Assembly (NCBI GenBank): GCA_963678095.2
Contig: OY782746.1
Coordinates: 2,210,904-2,274,903 of the forward strand
DNA length: 64,000 nucleotides
Reading direction: 5' to 3'
Origin: G963678095 sp963678095
GTDB lineage: Bacteria; Bacillota; Negativicutes; Selenomonadales; Selenomonadaceae
The notes beneath the pieces are model-generated. The model saw only the letters and a program-made list of their open reading frames with translations. It made no database searches and had not been told where the DNA came from. The position numbers and the translations under genes are program-made. Of this stretch, positions 7,713-16,317 are shown piece by piece. Position 1 is the first letter of the stretch. Each line of letters starts with the position of its first letter.

Positions 7713-8418
7713 AAATTTGCAAAAGGCTTTTGGCCGGGTGCAGGTCCTTAAAGGGATCGATGTAAAGATTGCTGAAAAGGAAGTTGTTGTCATTATCGGG
7801 CCTAGTGGTTCAGGTAAGAGCACACTTTTGCGCTGCATCAATTATTTGGAGGTGCCTACCGGCGGTGATATTGTAGTCGATGGGATTCCACTCAACAATG
7901 AATCGAATATCAATAAGGTACGCGAAGAGGTAGGGATGGTATTTCAGCGGTTTAACCTCTTTCCCCATATGACGGTGCTGGAAAATATTGCCCTGGCGCC
8001 GATGAAGGTTCGCGGCCAGTCGCGTGACGATGCAGTAGCGGCAGCGCAGGAGCTTTTATGCAAGGTCGGTCTTGCAGATAAGGCTAAGGCCTATCCCTCG
8101 CAGCTTTCCGGGGGACAGCAGCAGCGGGTGGCGATTGCTCGGGCGCTCGCGATGAGACCCAAAATCATGTTGTTTGATGAACCGACATCTGCCCTCGATC
8201 CGGAAATGGTAAAGGAAGTTCTTGAGGTCATGAAAAACCTGGCTAAGGAAGGGATGACGATGGTCGTTGTCACCCATGAGATGGGATTTGCCCGCGAAGT
8301 CGGCGATCGTGTACTGTTTGTCGATGAAGGCCGGATTATCGAACAAGGAACGCCAACGGACATTTTTGAGAATCCAACAGAAGAAAGAACAAAAGCTTTC
8401 CTGTCGAAGATATTGTAA
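7699..8418 (+). CDS. amino-acid ABC transporter ATP-binding protein
   Basis: 239 residues. All ATPase motifs are present: Walker A GPSGSGKST, Q-loop VFQRFNLFPH, signature LSGGQQQR, Walker B IMLFDEPTSALDP and the H-loop VVVTHEMGFA. This pattern is the GlnQ/polar-amino-acid type. ATG 7699 is 10 bases from GGAGG; the TTG at 7696 is the alternative. It completes a three-part importer with the lipoprotein at 6119 and the permease at 7047. Confidence 0.93.
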   Translation: MIDIKNLQKAFGRVQVLKGIDVKIAEKEVVVIIGPSGSGKSTLLRCINYLEVPTGGDIVVDGIPLNNESNINKVREEVGMVFQRFNLFPHMTVLENIALAPMKVRGQSRDDAVAAAQELLCKVGLADKAKAYPSQLSGGQQQRVAIARALAMRPKIMLFDEPTSALDPEMVKEVLEVMKNLAKEGMTMVVVTHEMGFAREVGDRVLFVDEGRIIEQGTPTDIFENPTEERTKAFLSKIL

Positions 8419-8520
8419 CGATACAATGACGATTTATAGAATTAATTCCGATAATATTGTATTGATGTGACTTTCTTGAACAAATAAATGTTCCCTGTGA
8501 GTGGCTAGGGGAAAATGTGA

Positions 8521-8549
8521 TTGACATATAATACCTGGAGTTATATAAT
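8521..8549 (+). promoter_or_regulatory. strong sigma-A promoter of the cold-shock gene
   Basis: TTGACA (8521-8526), 17 bases, TATAAT (8544-8549): a full consensus match. The predicted leader before ATG 8613 is about 57 bases. Confidence 0.85.
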
Positions 8550-8612
8550 ATGGAGGTAGCCACTGATACAGTGTCTATTTATGCCCAGTTTATTTGTAGG
8601 AGGAAGATCAAA

Positions 8613-8813
8613 ATGGTTGGTAAAGTTAAATGGTTTAGCGCAGAAAAAGGTTATGGCTTCATCGAAAGAGAAGACGGCGGCGATGTTTTTGTCCATTTCT
8701 CGGCAATTCAGGATGAAGGATTCAAGACACTGACAGAAGGTCAGGATGTTGAATTCGAAATCGTTGAAGGCGCACGCGGACCGCAGGCTTCTAACGTAGT
8801 AAAAACGGCATAA
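8613..8813 (+). CDS. cold-shock protein
   Basis: 66 residues from ATG 8613 after AGGAGGA. A single cold-shock domain with both RNP motifs: KGYGFI (RNP1) and DVFVHFSAI (RNP2), starting GKVKWFSAEKGYGF and ending QASNVVK as in CspA/CspB proteins. It binds single-stranded nucleic acid in the cytoplasm and acts as an RNA chaperone. Monocistronic, with a consensus promoter and a strong terminator; abundant expression is likely. Confidence 0.95.
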   Translation: MVGKVKWFSAEKGYGFIEREDGGDVFVHFSAIQDEGFKTLTEGQDVEFEIVEGARGPQASNVVKTA

Positions 8814-8839
8814 TTTATTCGCAAGATTAATCGTCCGTC

Positions 8840-8874
8840 CCCGGCTTAGAGATATTCTAAGCCGGGTTTTATAT
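8840..8874 (+). terminator. Rho-independent terminator after the cold-shock gene
   Basis: An 11-bp stem, 8840-8850 with 8856-8866, loop GATAT, then TTTTATATTTT. Confidence 0.9.
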
Positions 8875-8995
8875 TTTAATGGGGATATAAAGGGAGCGGC
8901 CCGATGGTAAGGACTGTGCTTTACTGTATATAATGGAAAAACATAACAAGTGAATAGAAGTGTAAAGTTTCTGAAATCTTTTGCTTCCGGTGGCA

Positions 8996-9019
8996 GGGAT
9001 TTTTTTTGCTGTGGAGAAT
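8996..9019 (+). promoter_or_regulatory. possible sigma-H-type promoter of hpf
   Basis: GGGATTT (8996-9002), 13 bases, GAAT (9016-9019) is close to the sigma-H pattern AGGAWWT-N12/13-GAAT. A TATAAT at 9019-9024 overlaps it but lacks a -35. The Bacillus hpf gene (yvyD) is known to use sigma-H, which is why this is worth noting. Confidence 0.3.
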
Positions 9020-9057
9020 ATAATAATCATAGGATACAGGAAAGGGGATGGATGCAT

Positions 9058-9594
9058 ATGGCAACATTCACTATTAGAGGTAAAAATATCGAGATTACTC
9101 CCGCACTGAGAGATTATGTGGAAAAACGAGTGGGCAAAGTTACGAAGTATTTCGACGCAGTTGGCGAAATTACTGTACTCCTTACAGTATCGAAAGGACG
9201 GCATATTGTAGAGGTCACCGTTCCGGTGCATGGGGTTTTGATGCGCGGCGAGGAAGCTACAATGGATATGTATACATCGATTGATTTAGTTGTTGAAAAA
9301 CTGGAAAGACAGATCCATAAGCATAAAACAAAATTGGAGAAGAGATTCCGTGAAGGCAGCTTTAAATTGGATGAAGCCGCCACGGCGAGCGTTCATAACG
9401 AGGATACGGGTGACTATGAAATTGTCAAAACGAAACGGTTTATGGTGAAGCCGATGGATGTACAAGAAGCGATCATGCAGATGAATCTCGTCAATCATGA
9501 TTTCTTTGTATTTCGCGATGCAGCAACCGAGGAAGTGAATGTTGTGTATCGTCGCCGTGATGGCAATTACGGGTTGATTGAATCTGGACAATAG
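9058..9594 (+). CDS. hpf: long-form ribosome hibernation promoting factor
   Basis: 178 residues from ATG 9058, 10 bases after AAAGGGG; ATG 9052 is an alternative. The N-terminal ~100 residues are the S30AE/YfiA domain (MATFTIRGKNIEITPALRDY) that sits in the 30S decoding site. The C-terminal ~60 residues (KRFMVKPMDVQEAIMQMNLV to VVYRRRDGNYGLIE) are the dimerisation tail that pairs 70S ribosomes into 100S. Length fits the long Firmicute form. It is a single-gene unit with its own terminator. Confidence 0.93.
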   Translation: MATFTIRGKNIEITPALRDYVEKRVGKVTKYFDAVGEITVLLTVSKGRHIVEVTVPVHGVLMRGEEATMDMYTSIDLVVEKLERQIHKHKTKLEKRFREGSFKLDEAATASVHNEDTGDYEIVKTKRFMVKPMDVQEAIMQMNLVNHDFFVFRDAATEEVNVVYRRRDGNYGLIESGQ

Positions 9595-9613
9595 AAGCTA
9601 AATAGGGATTATC

Positions 9614-9647
9614 AAAGGCGAAGCTGCGGTTGCAGCTTCGCCTTTTT
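9614..9647 (+). terminator. Rho-independent terminator after hpf
   Basis: A 14-bp stem, 9614-9627 with 9632-9645, GGTT loop, then T-run. Confidence 0.9.
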
Positions 9648-9671
9648 GCCTCAACTACAGGAAAGTATATT

Positions 9672-9700
9672 TTGACTTATAGTGTATATTTTGATAAAAT
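9672..9700 (+). promoter_or_regulatory. sigma-A promoter of secA
   Basis: TTGACT (9672-9677), 17 bases, TAAAAT (9695-9700), about 50 bases upstream of the TTG start. Confidence 0.6.
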
Positions 9701-9751
9701 CGATAGATAGGTTTAGGGATAGGTAGGGCCGACTTTGAGGAGTGATTATAC

Positions 9752-12277
9752 TTGTTAGGATTTTTAAAGAGGTTTTTGGGCGATAATAATGAAAAAGAAA
9801 TAAAGCGCATGAGTGAAATTGTTGAAGTGGTCAATGGTTTTGAGGAAAATATGCGCAATATGAGTGATGGAACGCTTTGTGGGCATACGGAGAAGTTCAG
9901 ACAGCGTTTGGCAAAGGGAGAGTCCCTCGAGGATCTTTTGCCGGAAGCTTTTGCTGTTGTGCGTGAGGCATCACGTAGGGTTTTGGGATTACGTCATTTT
10001 GATGTGCAGATGCTTGGTGGTATTTGTCTTCATGAAGGAAAGATCGCTGAGATGCGGACAGGGGAAGGTAAGACGCTTGTCGGCACATTGGCAACGTATC
10101 TCAATGCCCTTGAGGGCAAGGGTGTTCATGTAATTACAGTTAATGATTATCTGGCGAAGCGCGATAGTGAACTGCTCGGTAAACTCTATAATGCCTTAGG
10201 ACTGTCGGTGGGACTCATTGTCCATGACATGGATTTTCCGCAGCGCAAATATGCTTACAGCTGTGATGTTACGTTTGGTACGAATAATGAGTTCGGTTTT
10301 GATTATCTGCGTGACAATATGGTCATTTATAAGGATCAGATGGTACAGCGTGACCTTAATTATGCAATCGTCGATGAAGTCGACAGCATTCTAGTCGATG
10401 AAGCGCGGACCCCACTGATTATTTCGGGGCCGGGAGATAAGTCGACGGATATGTATGCGATTATGGCCAAAGCTGTAGAACCGCTACAAGAAGGTGTCGA
10501 CTATACGGTAAATGAAAAGGAAAAAAATGTTTCACCGAATGAATGTGCTGTCGCCAAGGTGGAAAAGACATTAAATGTCACGAATATGTATGATCCGGCG
10601 AATATTGAAATGTCACATTGCTTTACCCAGGCACTGCGTGCCAAAGGTTTGATGAAACGTGACCGTGATTATGTCGTGCGTGAGGATGAGGTAGTCATTG
10701 TTGATGAATTCACAGGTCGGCTGATGTTTGGCCGGAGGTATTCTGACGGTCTGCATCAGGCGATTGAAGCGAAGGAAAATGTCAAGATTCAGCGCGAATC
10801 ACAGACTTTGGCAACCATTACGTTCCAGAATTATTTCCGCATGTACAAAAAACTCAGCGGGATGACCGGCACGGCCAAGACGGAAGAAGACGAATTCCTG
10901 AAGATATACAAACTGCCAGTCATTGTTATTCCGACGAATAAGCCAATCATCCGCGAGGACAAGCCGGATGTTATCTACAAAACAAAGCGGGCCAAATACC
11001 GTGCCGTTATCCAGACGATTGAACAGGCCTATAAAGCTGGACAGCCGGTGCTGGTAGGGACGACTTCCATCGTGCAGTCGGAAGAATTAAGTAAGGTTTT
11101 GAAAAAAAGCGGAGTGCCTCACAATGTGCTCAATGCCAAGTATCATGAAAAAGAAGCACAAATCATTTCTGGTGCCGGACAGCGGGGGGCCGTGACAATT
11201 GCGACGAATATGGCTGGTCGTGGTACGGATATCGTGCTTGGTGAGGGTGTGCAGGAACTCGGTGGACTTTATATCATCGGTACCGAGCGTCATGAGTCAC
11301 GGCGGATTGACAACCAGTTGCGTGGCCGTGCCGGCCGCCAGGGAGATCCGGGCTGCTCGCGCTTTTTCCTGTCACTGGAAGATGATCTTATGCGCCTGTT
11401 TGGTTCAGATAATATCGCTACCATTATGGATAAACTGGGAATGGAAGAGGACGATCCGATTGAACATAAACTGATCACGCGTTCGATTGAGCAGGCTCAG
11501 AAAAAAGTTGAAGCGCGTAACTTTGATATGCGTAAACACGTGCTGGAATACGATGATGTCATGAATCAGCAGCGCGAGGTTATTTACGGCCAGCGCCGGC
11601 AGATTCTTACCGGTGATAACCTGCGGGAGAATATCCTGAATATGATCCATGAAATCATCGATGCCCAGATGCAGGATTATGCCAATGAAAAGCTGTATCC
11701 GGAAGAGTGGAACCTCGGCGGACTAATTGAGGATGCGGAAAAGATCTATGCCCCATCGGGAAAACTGGTTAAAGCGGAACTTGAGGCTATGAGCCGTGAT
11801 GAGCTGGCTTCCTATTTGAAAGAAATCGCTGAAAAAGGCTACCAGGATCGTGAAATGATGTTTGGGGAAGACAATATGCGCGAACTGGAAAAAGTTGTAA
11901 TGCTTAAAGTTGTTGACGGCAAGTGGATGGAACACCTCGATCATATGGATATGCTGCGGGAAGGTATCGGCCTGCGTGCCTTTGGCCAGAAAAACCCGTT
12001 AATTGAATATAAGATTGAAGCCTATGATATGTTCCAGGAAATGATTGGAAAAATTCAGGAGGACATAGCCAATCTGATGTATCGGGTCAGCATTGTGACT
12101 GAACAGCAGCAGCAATTGGAAGACCATCTGAAAAATGCCAAAGCAGTTCATGGCGGTGATGAAGCCGAAGAGGAAAAACAGCAGCCGGTTGTAAAAAAAG
12201 AGGATATCGGGCGCAATGATCCCTGCCCGTGCGGTAGCGGTAAAAAGTATAAGAACTGCTGTGGCCGTGATAAATAA
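9752..12277 (+). CDS. secA: preprotein translocase ATPase SecA
   Basis: 841 residues with a TTG start 9 bases after GAGGAG. The motor drives proteins through SecYEG. Visible parts: Walker A MRTGEGKTLV, DEVDSILVDEARTPLIIS (Walker B and following), helicase motif VI GRAGRQGDPG, helical scaffold and wing regions, and a C-terminal zinc tail NDPCPCGSGKKYKNCC that binds SecB/ribosome. Length and domain order are normal. It has its own promoter and is followed by prfB after 48 bases, the usual Firmicute order. Confidence 0.97.
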   Translation: MLGFLKRFLGDNNEKEIKRMSEIVEVVNGFEENMRNMSDGTLCGHTEKFRQRLAKGESLEDLLPEAFAVVREASRRVLGLRHFDVQMLGGICLHEGKIAEMRTGEGKTLVGTLATYLNALEGKGVHVITVNDYLAKRDSELLGKLYNALGLSVGLIVHDMDFPQRKYAYSCDVTFGTNNEFGFDYLRDNMVIYKDQMVQRDLNYAIVDEVDSILVDEARTPLIISGPGDKSTDMYAIMAKAVEPLQEGVDYTVNEKEKNVSPNECAVAKVEKTLNVTNMYDPANIEMSHCFTQALRAKGLMKRDRDYVVREDEVVIVDEFTGRLMFGRRYSDGLHQAIEAKENVKIQRESQTLATITFQNYFRMYKKLSGMTGTAKTEEDEFLKIYKLPVIVIPTNKPIIREDKPDVIYKTKRAKYRAVIQTIEQAYKAGQPVLVGTTSIVQSEELSKVLKKSGVPHNVLNAKYHEKEAQIISGAGQRGAVTIATNMAGRGTDIVLGEGVQELGGLYIIGTERHESRRIDNQLRGRAGRQGDPGCSRFFLSLEDDLMRLFGSDNIATIMDKLGMEEDDPIEHKLITRSIEQAQKKVEARNFDMRKHVLEYDDVMNQQREVIYGQRRQILTGDNLRENILNMIHEIIDAQMQDYANEKLYPEEWNLGGLIEDAEKIYAPSGKLVKAELEAMSRDELASYLKEIAEKGYQDREMMFGEDNMRELEKVVMLKVVDGKWMEHLDHMDMLREGIGLRAFGQKNPLIEYKIEAYDMFQEMIGKIQEDIANLMYRVSIVTEQQQQLEDHLKNAKAVHGGDEAEEEKQQPVVKKEDIGRNDPCPCGSGKKYKNCCGRDK

Positions 12278-12325
12278 GTAACAGAAAAATGGACCGTAAA
12301 GAAATAAACCTTAGGATGTGATGGA

Positions 12326-13436
12326 ATGCTTTTGGAAGATCTCAAAATAACGATCTTGGATATGAAGAAGAAGCTCGACGAAATGGGGACTTCACTTTGA
12401 CGTCGCTAGAAAAGAAGAAAAAATAGCGGAGCTTGAGTATAAGATGGGGGAAACGACGTTTTGGGATGATGCTGAAATGGCACAGAAGATAACGCGTGAA
12501 CTCAACGATGTGAAGGACAGTGTTGTAAAATACAAGGGGATTTGTGCCCATTATGAAGACATGCAGATTCTTTGGGAACTGGGGATGGAGGATAAGGACG
12601 AGTCCCTCTATGATGAAGTCTGCAATTCGATTAAGAGCATTCAGCATGAAATTGACCAGCTGGAGCTTGAAGTGCTGCTATCCGAAGAATATGACAGTAA
12701 CGATGCAATTTTGACGCTGCATGCCGGTGCCGGTGGTACCGAAGCGCAGGACTGGACGCAGATGCTCCTTAGAATGTATGGGCGCTGGGCAGAGCGTAAC
12801 GGATTTACTGTTGAAACTGTTGATTTGCTGCCGGGGGATGAGGCCGGGGTCAAGTCGGCGACGCTGATGATTAAAGGTCATAATGCTTACGGGTATTTAA
12901 AGGCAGAAAAAGGGGTGCACCGTCTGGTTCGTATTTCGCCCTTTGATTCCAATGCCCGCCGCCATACTTCGTTTGCCGCCTGTGATGTGATGCCAGATAT
13001 TGATGATACAGTGGAAGTCAATATCAATATGGCAGACGTCCGGGTTGATACGTATCGGGCCAGTGGTGCCGGGGGACAGCATATCAACAAGACGGATTCG
13101 GCTGTCCGGATGACGCATCTGCCAACGGGTGTGGTCGCGCAATGCCAGACGCAGCGTTCCCAGCTGCAAAATCGCGAACAGTGTCTGCGCCTACTGCGGG
13201 CTCGGTTATTTGAACTTGAACAGCAGAAAAATGCGGACAAGTTGGCAGCAATTGACGGTGATCTGCAAAAAATTGAATGGGGCAGTCAGATTCGTTCCTA
13301 TGTCTTCCATCCCTATAATATGGTCAAAGACCATCGGACGAATGCCGAGACCGGCAATACGCAGGCGGTTATGGACGGCGAATTGGCACTGTTTATTGAA
13401 GCCTATTTACGGGCTAAGGCCAATAAAGAAATTTAA
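12326..13436 (+). CDS. prfB: peptide chain release factor 2 (programmed +1 frameshift)
   Basis: The zero frame starts at ATG 12326 (AGGAT site 8 bases before) and ends after 24 codons at TGA 12398-12400. Shifting +1 on CTT-T resumes at GAC 12399 and runs to 13436, giving about 369 residues. RF2 marks are the codon-reading SPF tripeptide (RISPFDSNARRHTSF) and the peptide-release GAGGQHINKTDSAVR motif with the GGQ glutamine. RF2 ends translation at UGA and UAA. Low RF2 lets ribosomes pause and shift, an autoregulatory circuit. The product is joined from 12326-12397 and 12399-13436. Confidence 0.93.
12385..12400 (+). other. programmed +1 frameshift site of prfB
   Basis: GGGG (12385-12388), six bases, then CTT TGA C. 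The slippery CTT-TGA is the conserved one, but the upstream Shine-Dalgarno-like stretch is short and sits 6 rather than the common 3 bases away. Confidence 0.8.
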
Positions 13437-13483
13437 GAGTGATTTTTTATACATGTTGAAAGCGGCACTGCTTTTAACCGGAG

Positions 13484-13517
13484 AAAGGGGACGGCATCAG
13501 GCCGCTCCCTTTATTTG
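13484..13517 (+). terminator. probable terminator after prfB
   Basis: AAAGGG (13484-13489) pairs with CCCTTT (13507-13512), CGG (13492-13494) with CCG (13502-13504), followed by ATTT. Confidence 0.5.
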
Positions 13518-13535
13518 ATGAATTTAGGTGATATT

Positions 13536-14219
13536 TTGTTTAAAGGCTTGACTATTGTTTCAGCTATCATCATAATATTAATCGTATTTAGCCAGTGGTT
13601 GCTCCCAGGATTAGTGGAAAAACAGGCCGAGGCAATGCTGAATTCCCGCTTGCAGTCCGAGACGTCAAAGGTGTCGCTAGCGACGCAGCCAGGAATTCTT
13701 TTATTGGCCGGTAGGATTGATAATGTCGAGGCGACAGCCGAAAATGCGGTGCTCGGGCAGCTGAGGGTCAGCAGTCTTGCCCTTGAGGGTAAAAATGTTG
13801 AAGTCGATGTACGCTCGTTGGTAGCTGAGCAGCGTCTGCAGGTGCGCTTGGCGGATAAGCTGGTGTTGCACGCGACGGTAAAGGCCAGTGATTTGGCTGC
13901 TGTTTTGGCTAAGAAAGTCGACAAGTTAAAAGATGTCGAGGTTGATATTAACCCGGCCGGAGTTCAGATCAAAGGCTCGATACCTTTGGCTGGCAGGACG
14001 GTTGAGGTCAACATAGAAGGTGCGGTTACGGCCAAAGATGGTGGACTGTATTTTCATATGCGGCAGGTCCAGATCCGCAATGCGGTCTTGGGACAGTCGC
14101 TTATTGCCGGCCTGTTTGACGATATTTTGCTGACGGACCTGCGCGCGTCCCCGTTTCAGCTTGAGGCCGCAGAGGTTGTTCAAAAGAACGGTGAAATTTC
14201 GATCATGCTGCAACGCTGA
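13536..14219 (+). CDS. DUF2993 (LmeA-like) membrane-anchored protein
   Basis: 227 residues from TTG 13536, five bases after AGGTG; ATG 13518 lies within the preceding terminator region and has no ribosome site. One N-terminal membrane anchor (LTIVSAIIIILIVFSQWLL) is followed by an extracytoplasmic domain of repeating beta segments with the family look (LATQPGILLLAGRIDNVEA, VDINPAGVQIKGSIPL). LmeA/DUF2993 proteins belong to the TULIP-like lipid-binding group. It likely acts at the outer face of the membrane; substrate unknown. It sits within an envelope gene block. Confidence 0.65.
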   Translation: MFKGLTIVSAIIIILIVFSQWLLPGLVEKQAEAMLNSRLQSETSKVSLATQPGILLLAGRIDNVEATAENAVLGQLRVSSLALEGKNVEVDVRSLVAEQRLQVRLADKLVLHATVKASDLAAVLAKKVDKLKDVEVDINPAGVQIKGSIPLAGRTVEVNIEGAVTAKDGGLYFHMRQVQIRNAVLGQSLIAGLFDDILLTDLRASPFQLEAAEVVQKNGEISIMLQR

Positions 14220-14268
14220 CAGGCGGCAGCACTACATATAAAAGTTTGCTCGTGAGGTGGCGGAGAAA

Positions 14269-16317
14269 TTGAAGATTTTCAAATATAACCGATGGCTGAT
14301 TGCCTTTATCATCGTCGGTTTGGCAGCGGCGCTGGTTGTTGATTTACAGCGTTATCATGTTGAAAAAAATAACATGACAGTGGAAATGGCCATTGATTAT
14401 GAAGGATTGGTTGAATTAGCCGAAACGGAAGGTTTGCCAGTAACGGAGGTTTTCCGTCAGGCAAAAGAGGCGGGGATAACTTCGCTGGCTGTTTACGAAA
14501 CCACATTTAAAAAACTCAATGTAAACGGCAAGGCCACTGCTGTGCCGGGCAGTCTGCTCCTGCAGAACTATCACAATGGTTCGCTGGCAGATCCTGCCTG
14601 GCGCCAGCTTGTGGAAGCCGGAACAATTCAGGGCACTGAAGTCTATGTGGCTGGTCATGATCCGCAGACTTTTCGTGAAGTGAAAGCAGATTTGTTGCGC
14701 CGTCTGGGCGAAGATCGCATTCACTCGCTTAGCGTCAGTGGACAGGAAATTCTGGCGGTAAAGGCCAATTATGAAAGCCTGTTGAAGATGAACCTCGGAA
14801 TGCCGACGGATGAGATGAAAGTTGTCAATGCAGCTGGCTTTGATGTTGTTGCCCGCCCCAGCAATTATGAAGCCGTGACAAAAGATGATATTGTTGCGGT
14901 TTTTGACCGCCTTGAGGGGATAAGGGTTTCCTCGATGATTTTTTCGGGGGATCAGACGCTTGGCAGCCCGAAACTGATGCAGACGACAATTGACTATATG
15001 AAACAGCGTGATATTACGTTGGGGATGATCGAGCATACAACGCAGCTGCAGTTCTATCCGCAGGATGGGTTGATAGAAATGGCCAAAGGACTTGATTATA
15101 AAGCGGCCAGGGTTTATTCCATACCGAAAGATGAACAGGCTAAGCTTAAACTGGCAGAAGCAGTTGAACGCTGGGGCAATACCGATGAAGAGCGTAATAT
15201 TCGGATCAATTTGCTGCGCATCTATGATAAGCCGGCCGCTGGCATGTCCTTACTGGCGACAAACATGAAATACTTTTCTGCTACCAGAGACTTGTTAGAG
15301 TCGCAGGGCTTTACCCTGGGACGGGCCGGAACTTTCGTCGATTATTATCCTAGCCAGCTGTTGCGAATGGTAATGATGCTTGGGGTGGCGGCAGCAGCGG
15401 TGCTTTATTTGTCGCTGATCTGGCCGGAATTCAACCCCAAATATCAGTATCTGTTATTTGCAGTCCTGGCAGCAGTGGCTGTTGTGCCGCTGGCCATGGG
15501 GCATGGCGGGAAAATTCGTATTCTGGCAGCTTTTGCCAGTGCAAATCTCTTTCCGGCATTGGCTGTCATTTGGCAGCTTGACCGAATCCGGTTGATGAAA
15601 CGGGAGGGATCACGCTTTACTTTGGTGATGACCGCGGTGGTGGCTCTTTTCACTGCCGGACTGATGTCTTTTGTTGGGGCAGCCTATCTTTCCGGGTCCT
15701 TGGCCGATGTGGAATATCTGTTGGAGATTAATATTTTCCGCGGAATCAAGCTGACCTTTATTTTGCCGCTAATTTTGGTGAGCCTGGCTTTCCTGCAGCG
15801 GTTTGATATCTTTGACGGCTCGGCTGATGATGCGGGGGGGGTAGGAGAACAGCTAAAGCGGATACTGAATATGCCGATTACAGTTAAGGCATTGCTGGCA
15901 CTGTTTGCCGCGTTTGCGGCGATCATTGTGTTTATTGCCCGTTCGGGTCATACCATGGGGATGCCGGTTTCGGGGCTGGAACTGAAAATGCGTGCGTTCC
16001 TCGAGCAGGCCATGTATGCCCGTCCGCGATCTAAGGAACTGTTTATTGGCCATCCGGCTTTTTTGCTGGCAGCAATGGCTTGGTATAAAAAATGGCCGAC
16101 GATGGTATTATTTGCACTTGTAATTGTGGCGACCATCGGGCAGGGGTCAATGGTTGAGACCTTTGCCCATATGCGCACTCCGTTTTACATGTCGCTGATG
16201 CGTGGTATCGGCGGTATCGTTCTTGGGGCGGTGCTGGGGGTTATCGTGATGGCATTTGTTCAGCTTTGGCAGGCGCTGCTTACTGTCGTAGGGGGGAGCA
16301 AGGCCAAGCATGAGTAG
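14269..16317 (+). CDS. DUF5693 multi-pass membrane protein
   Basis: 682 residues from TTG 14269, eight bases after GAGGTGG; GTG 14257 overlaps that site. One N-terminal membrane helix, then an extracytoplasmic domain of about 350 residues (EMAIDYEGLVELAETEG, EAGITSLAVYE), then eight or so C-terminal helices from about residue 365. The family is common next to csaB in Negativicutes and related Firmicutes. Its stop overlaps csaB by 8 bases, so the two are translationally coupled. A role in surface polymer assembly or export is inferred only from this coupling. Confidence 0.75.
   Translation: MKIFKYNRWLIAFIIVGLAAALVVDLQRYHVEKNNMTVEMAIDYEGLVELAETEGLPVTEVFRQAKEAGITSLAVYETTFKKLNVNGKATAVPGSLLLQNYHNGSLADPAWRQLVEAGTIQGTEVYVAGHDPQTFREVKADLLRRLGEDRIHSLSVSGQEILAVKANYESLLKMNLGMPTDEMKVVNAAGFDVVARPSNYEAVTKDDIVAVFDRLEGIRVSSMIFSGDQTLGSPKLMQTTIDYMKQRDITLGMIEHTTQLQFYPQDGLIEMAKGLDYKAARVYSIPKDEQAKLKLAEAVERWGNTDEERNIRINLLRIYDKPAAGMSLLATNMKYFSATRDLLESQGFTLGRAGTFVDYYPSQLLRMVMMLGVAAAAVLYLSLIWPEFNPKYQYLLFAVLAAVAVVPLAMGHGGKIRILAAFASANLFPALAVIWQLDRIRLMKREGSRFTLVMTAVVALFTAGLMSFVGAAYLSGSLADVEYLLEINIFRGIKLTFILPLILVSLAFLQRFDIFDGSADDAGGVGEQLKRILNMPITVKALLALFAAFAAIIVFIARSGHTMGMPVSGLELKMRAFLEQAMYARPRSKELFIGHPAFLLAAMAWYKKWPTMVLFALVIVATIGQGSMVETFAHMRTPFYMSLMRGIGGIVLGAVLGVIVMAFVQLWQALLTVVGGSKAKHE

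Noticed and set aside
14416..15036. 206-codon minus-strand frame opposite the DUF5693 gene
   Set aside because: No ribosome site and no recognisable protein, while the plus-strand frame is a clear family member.
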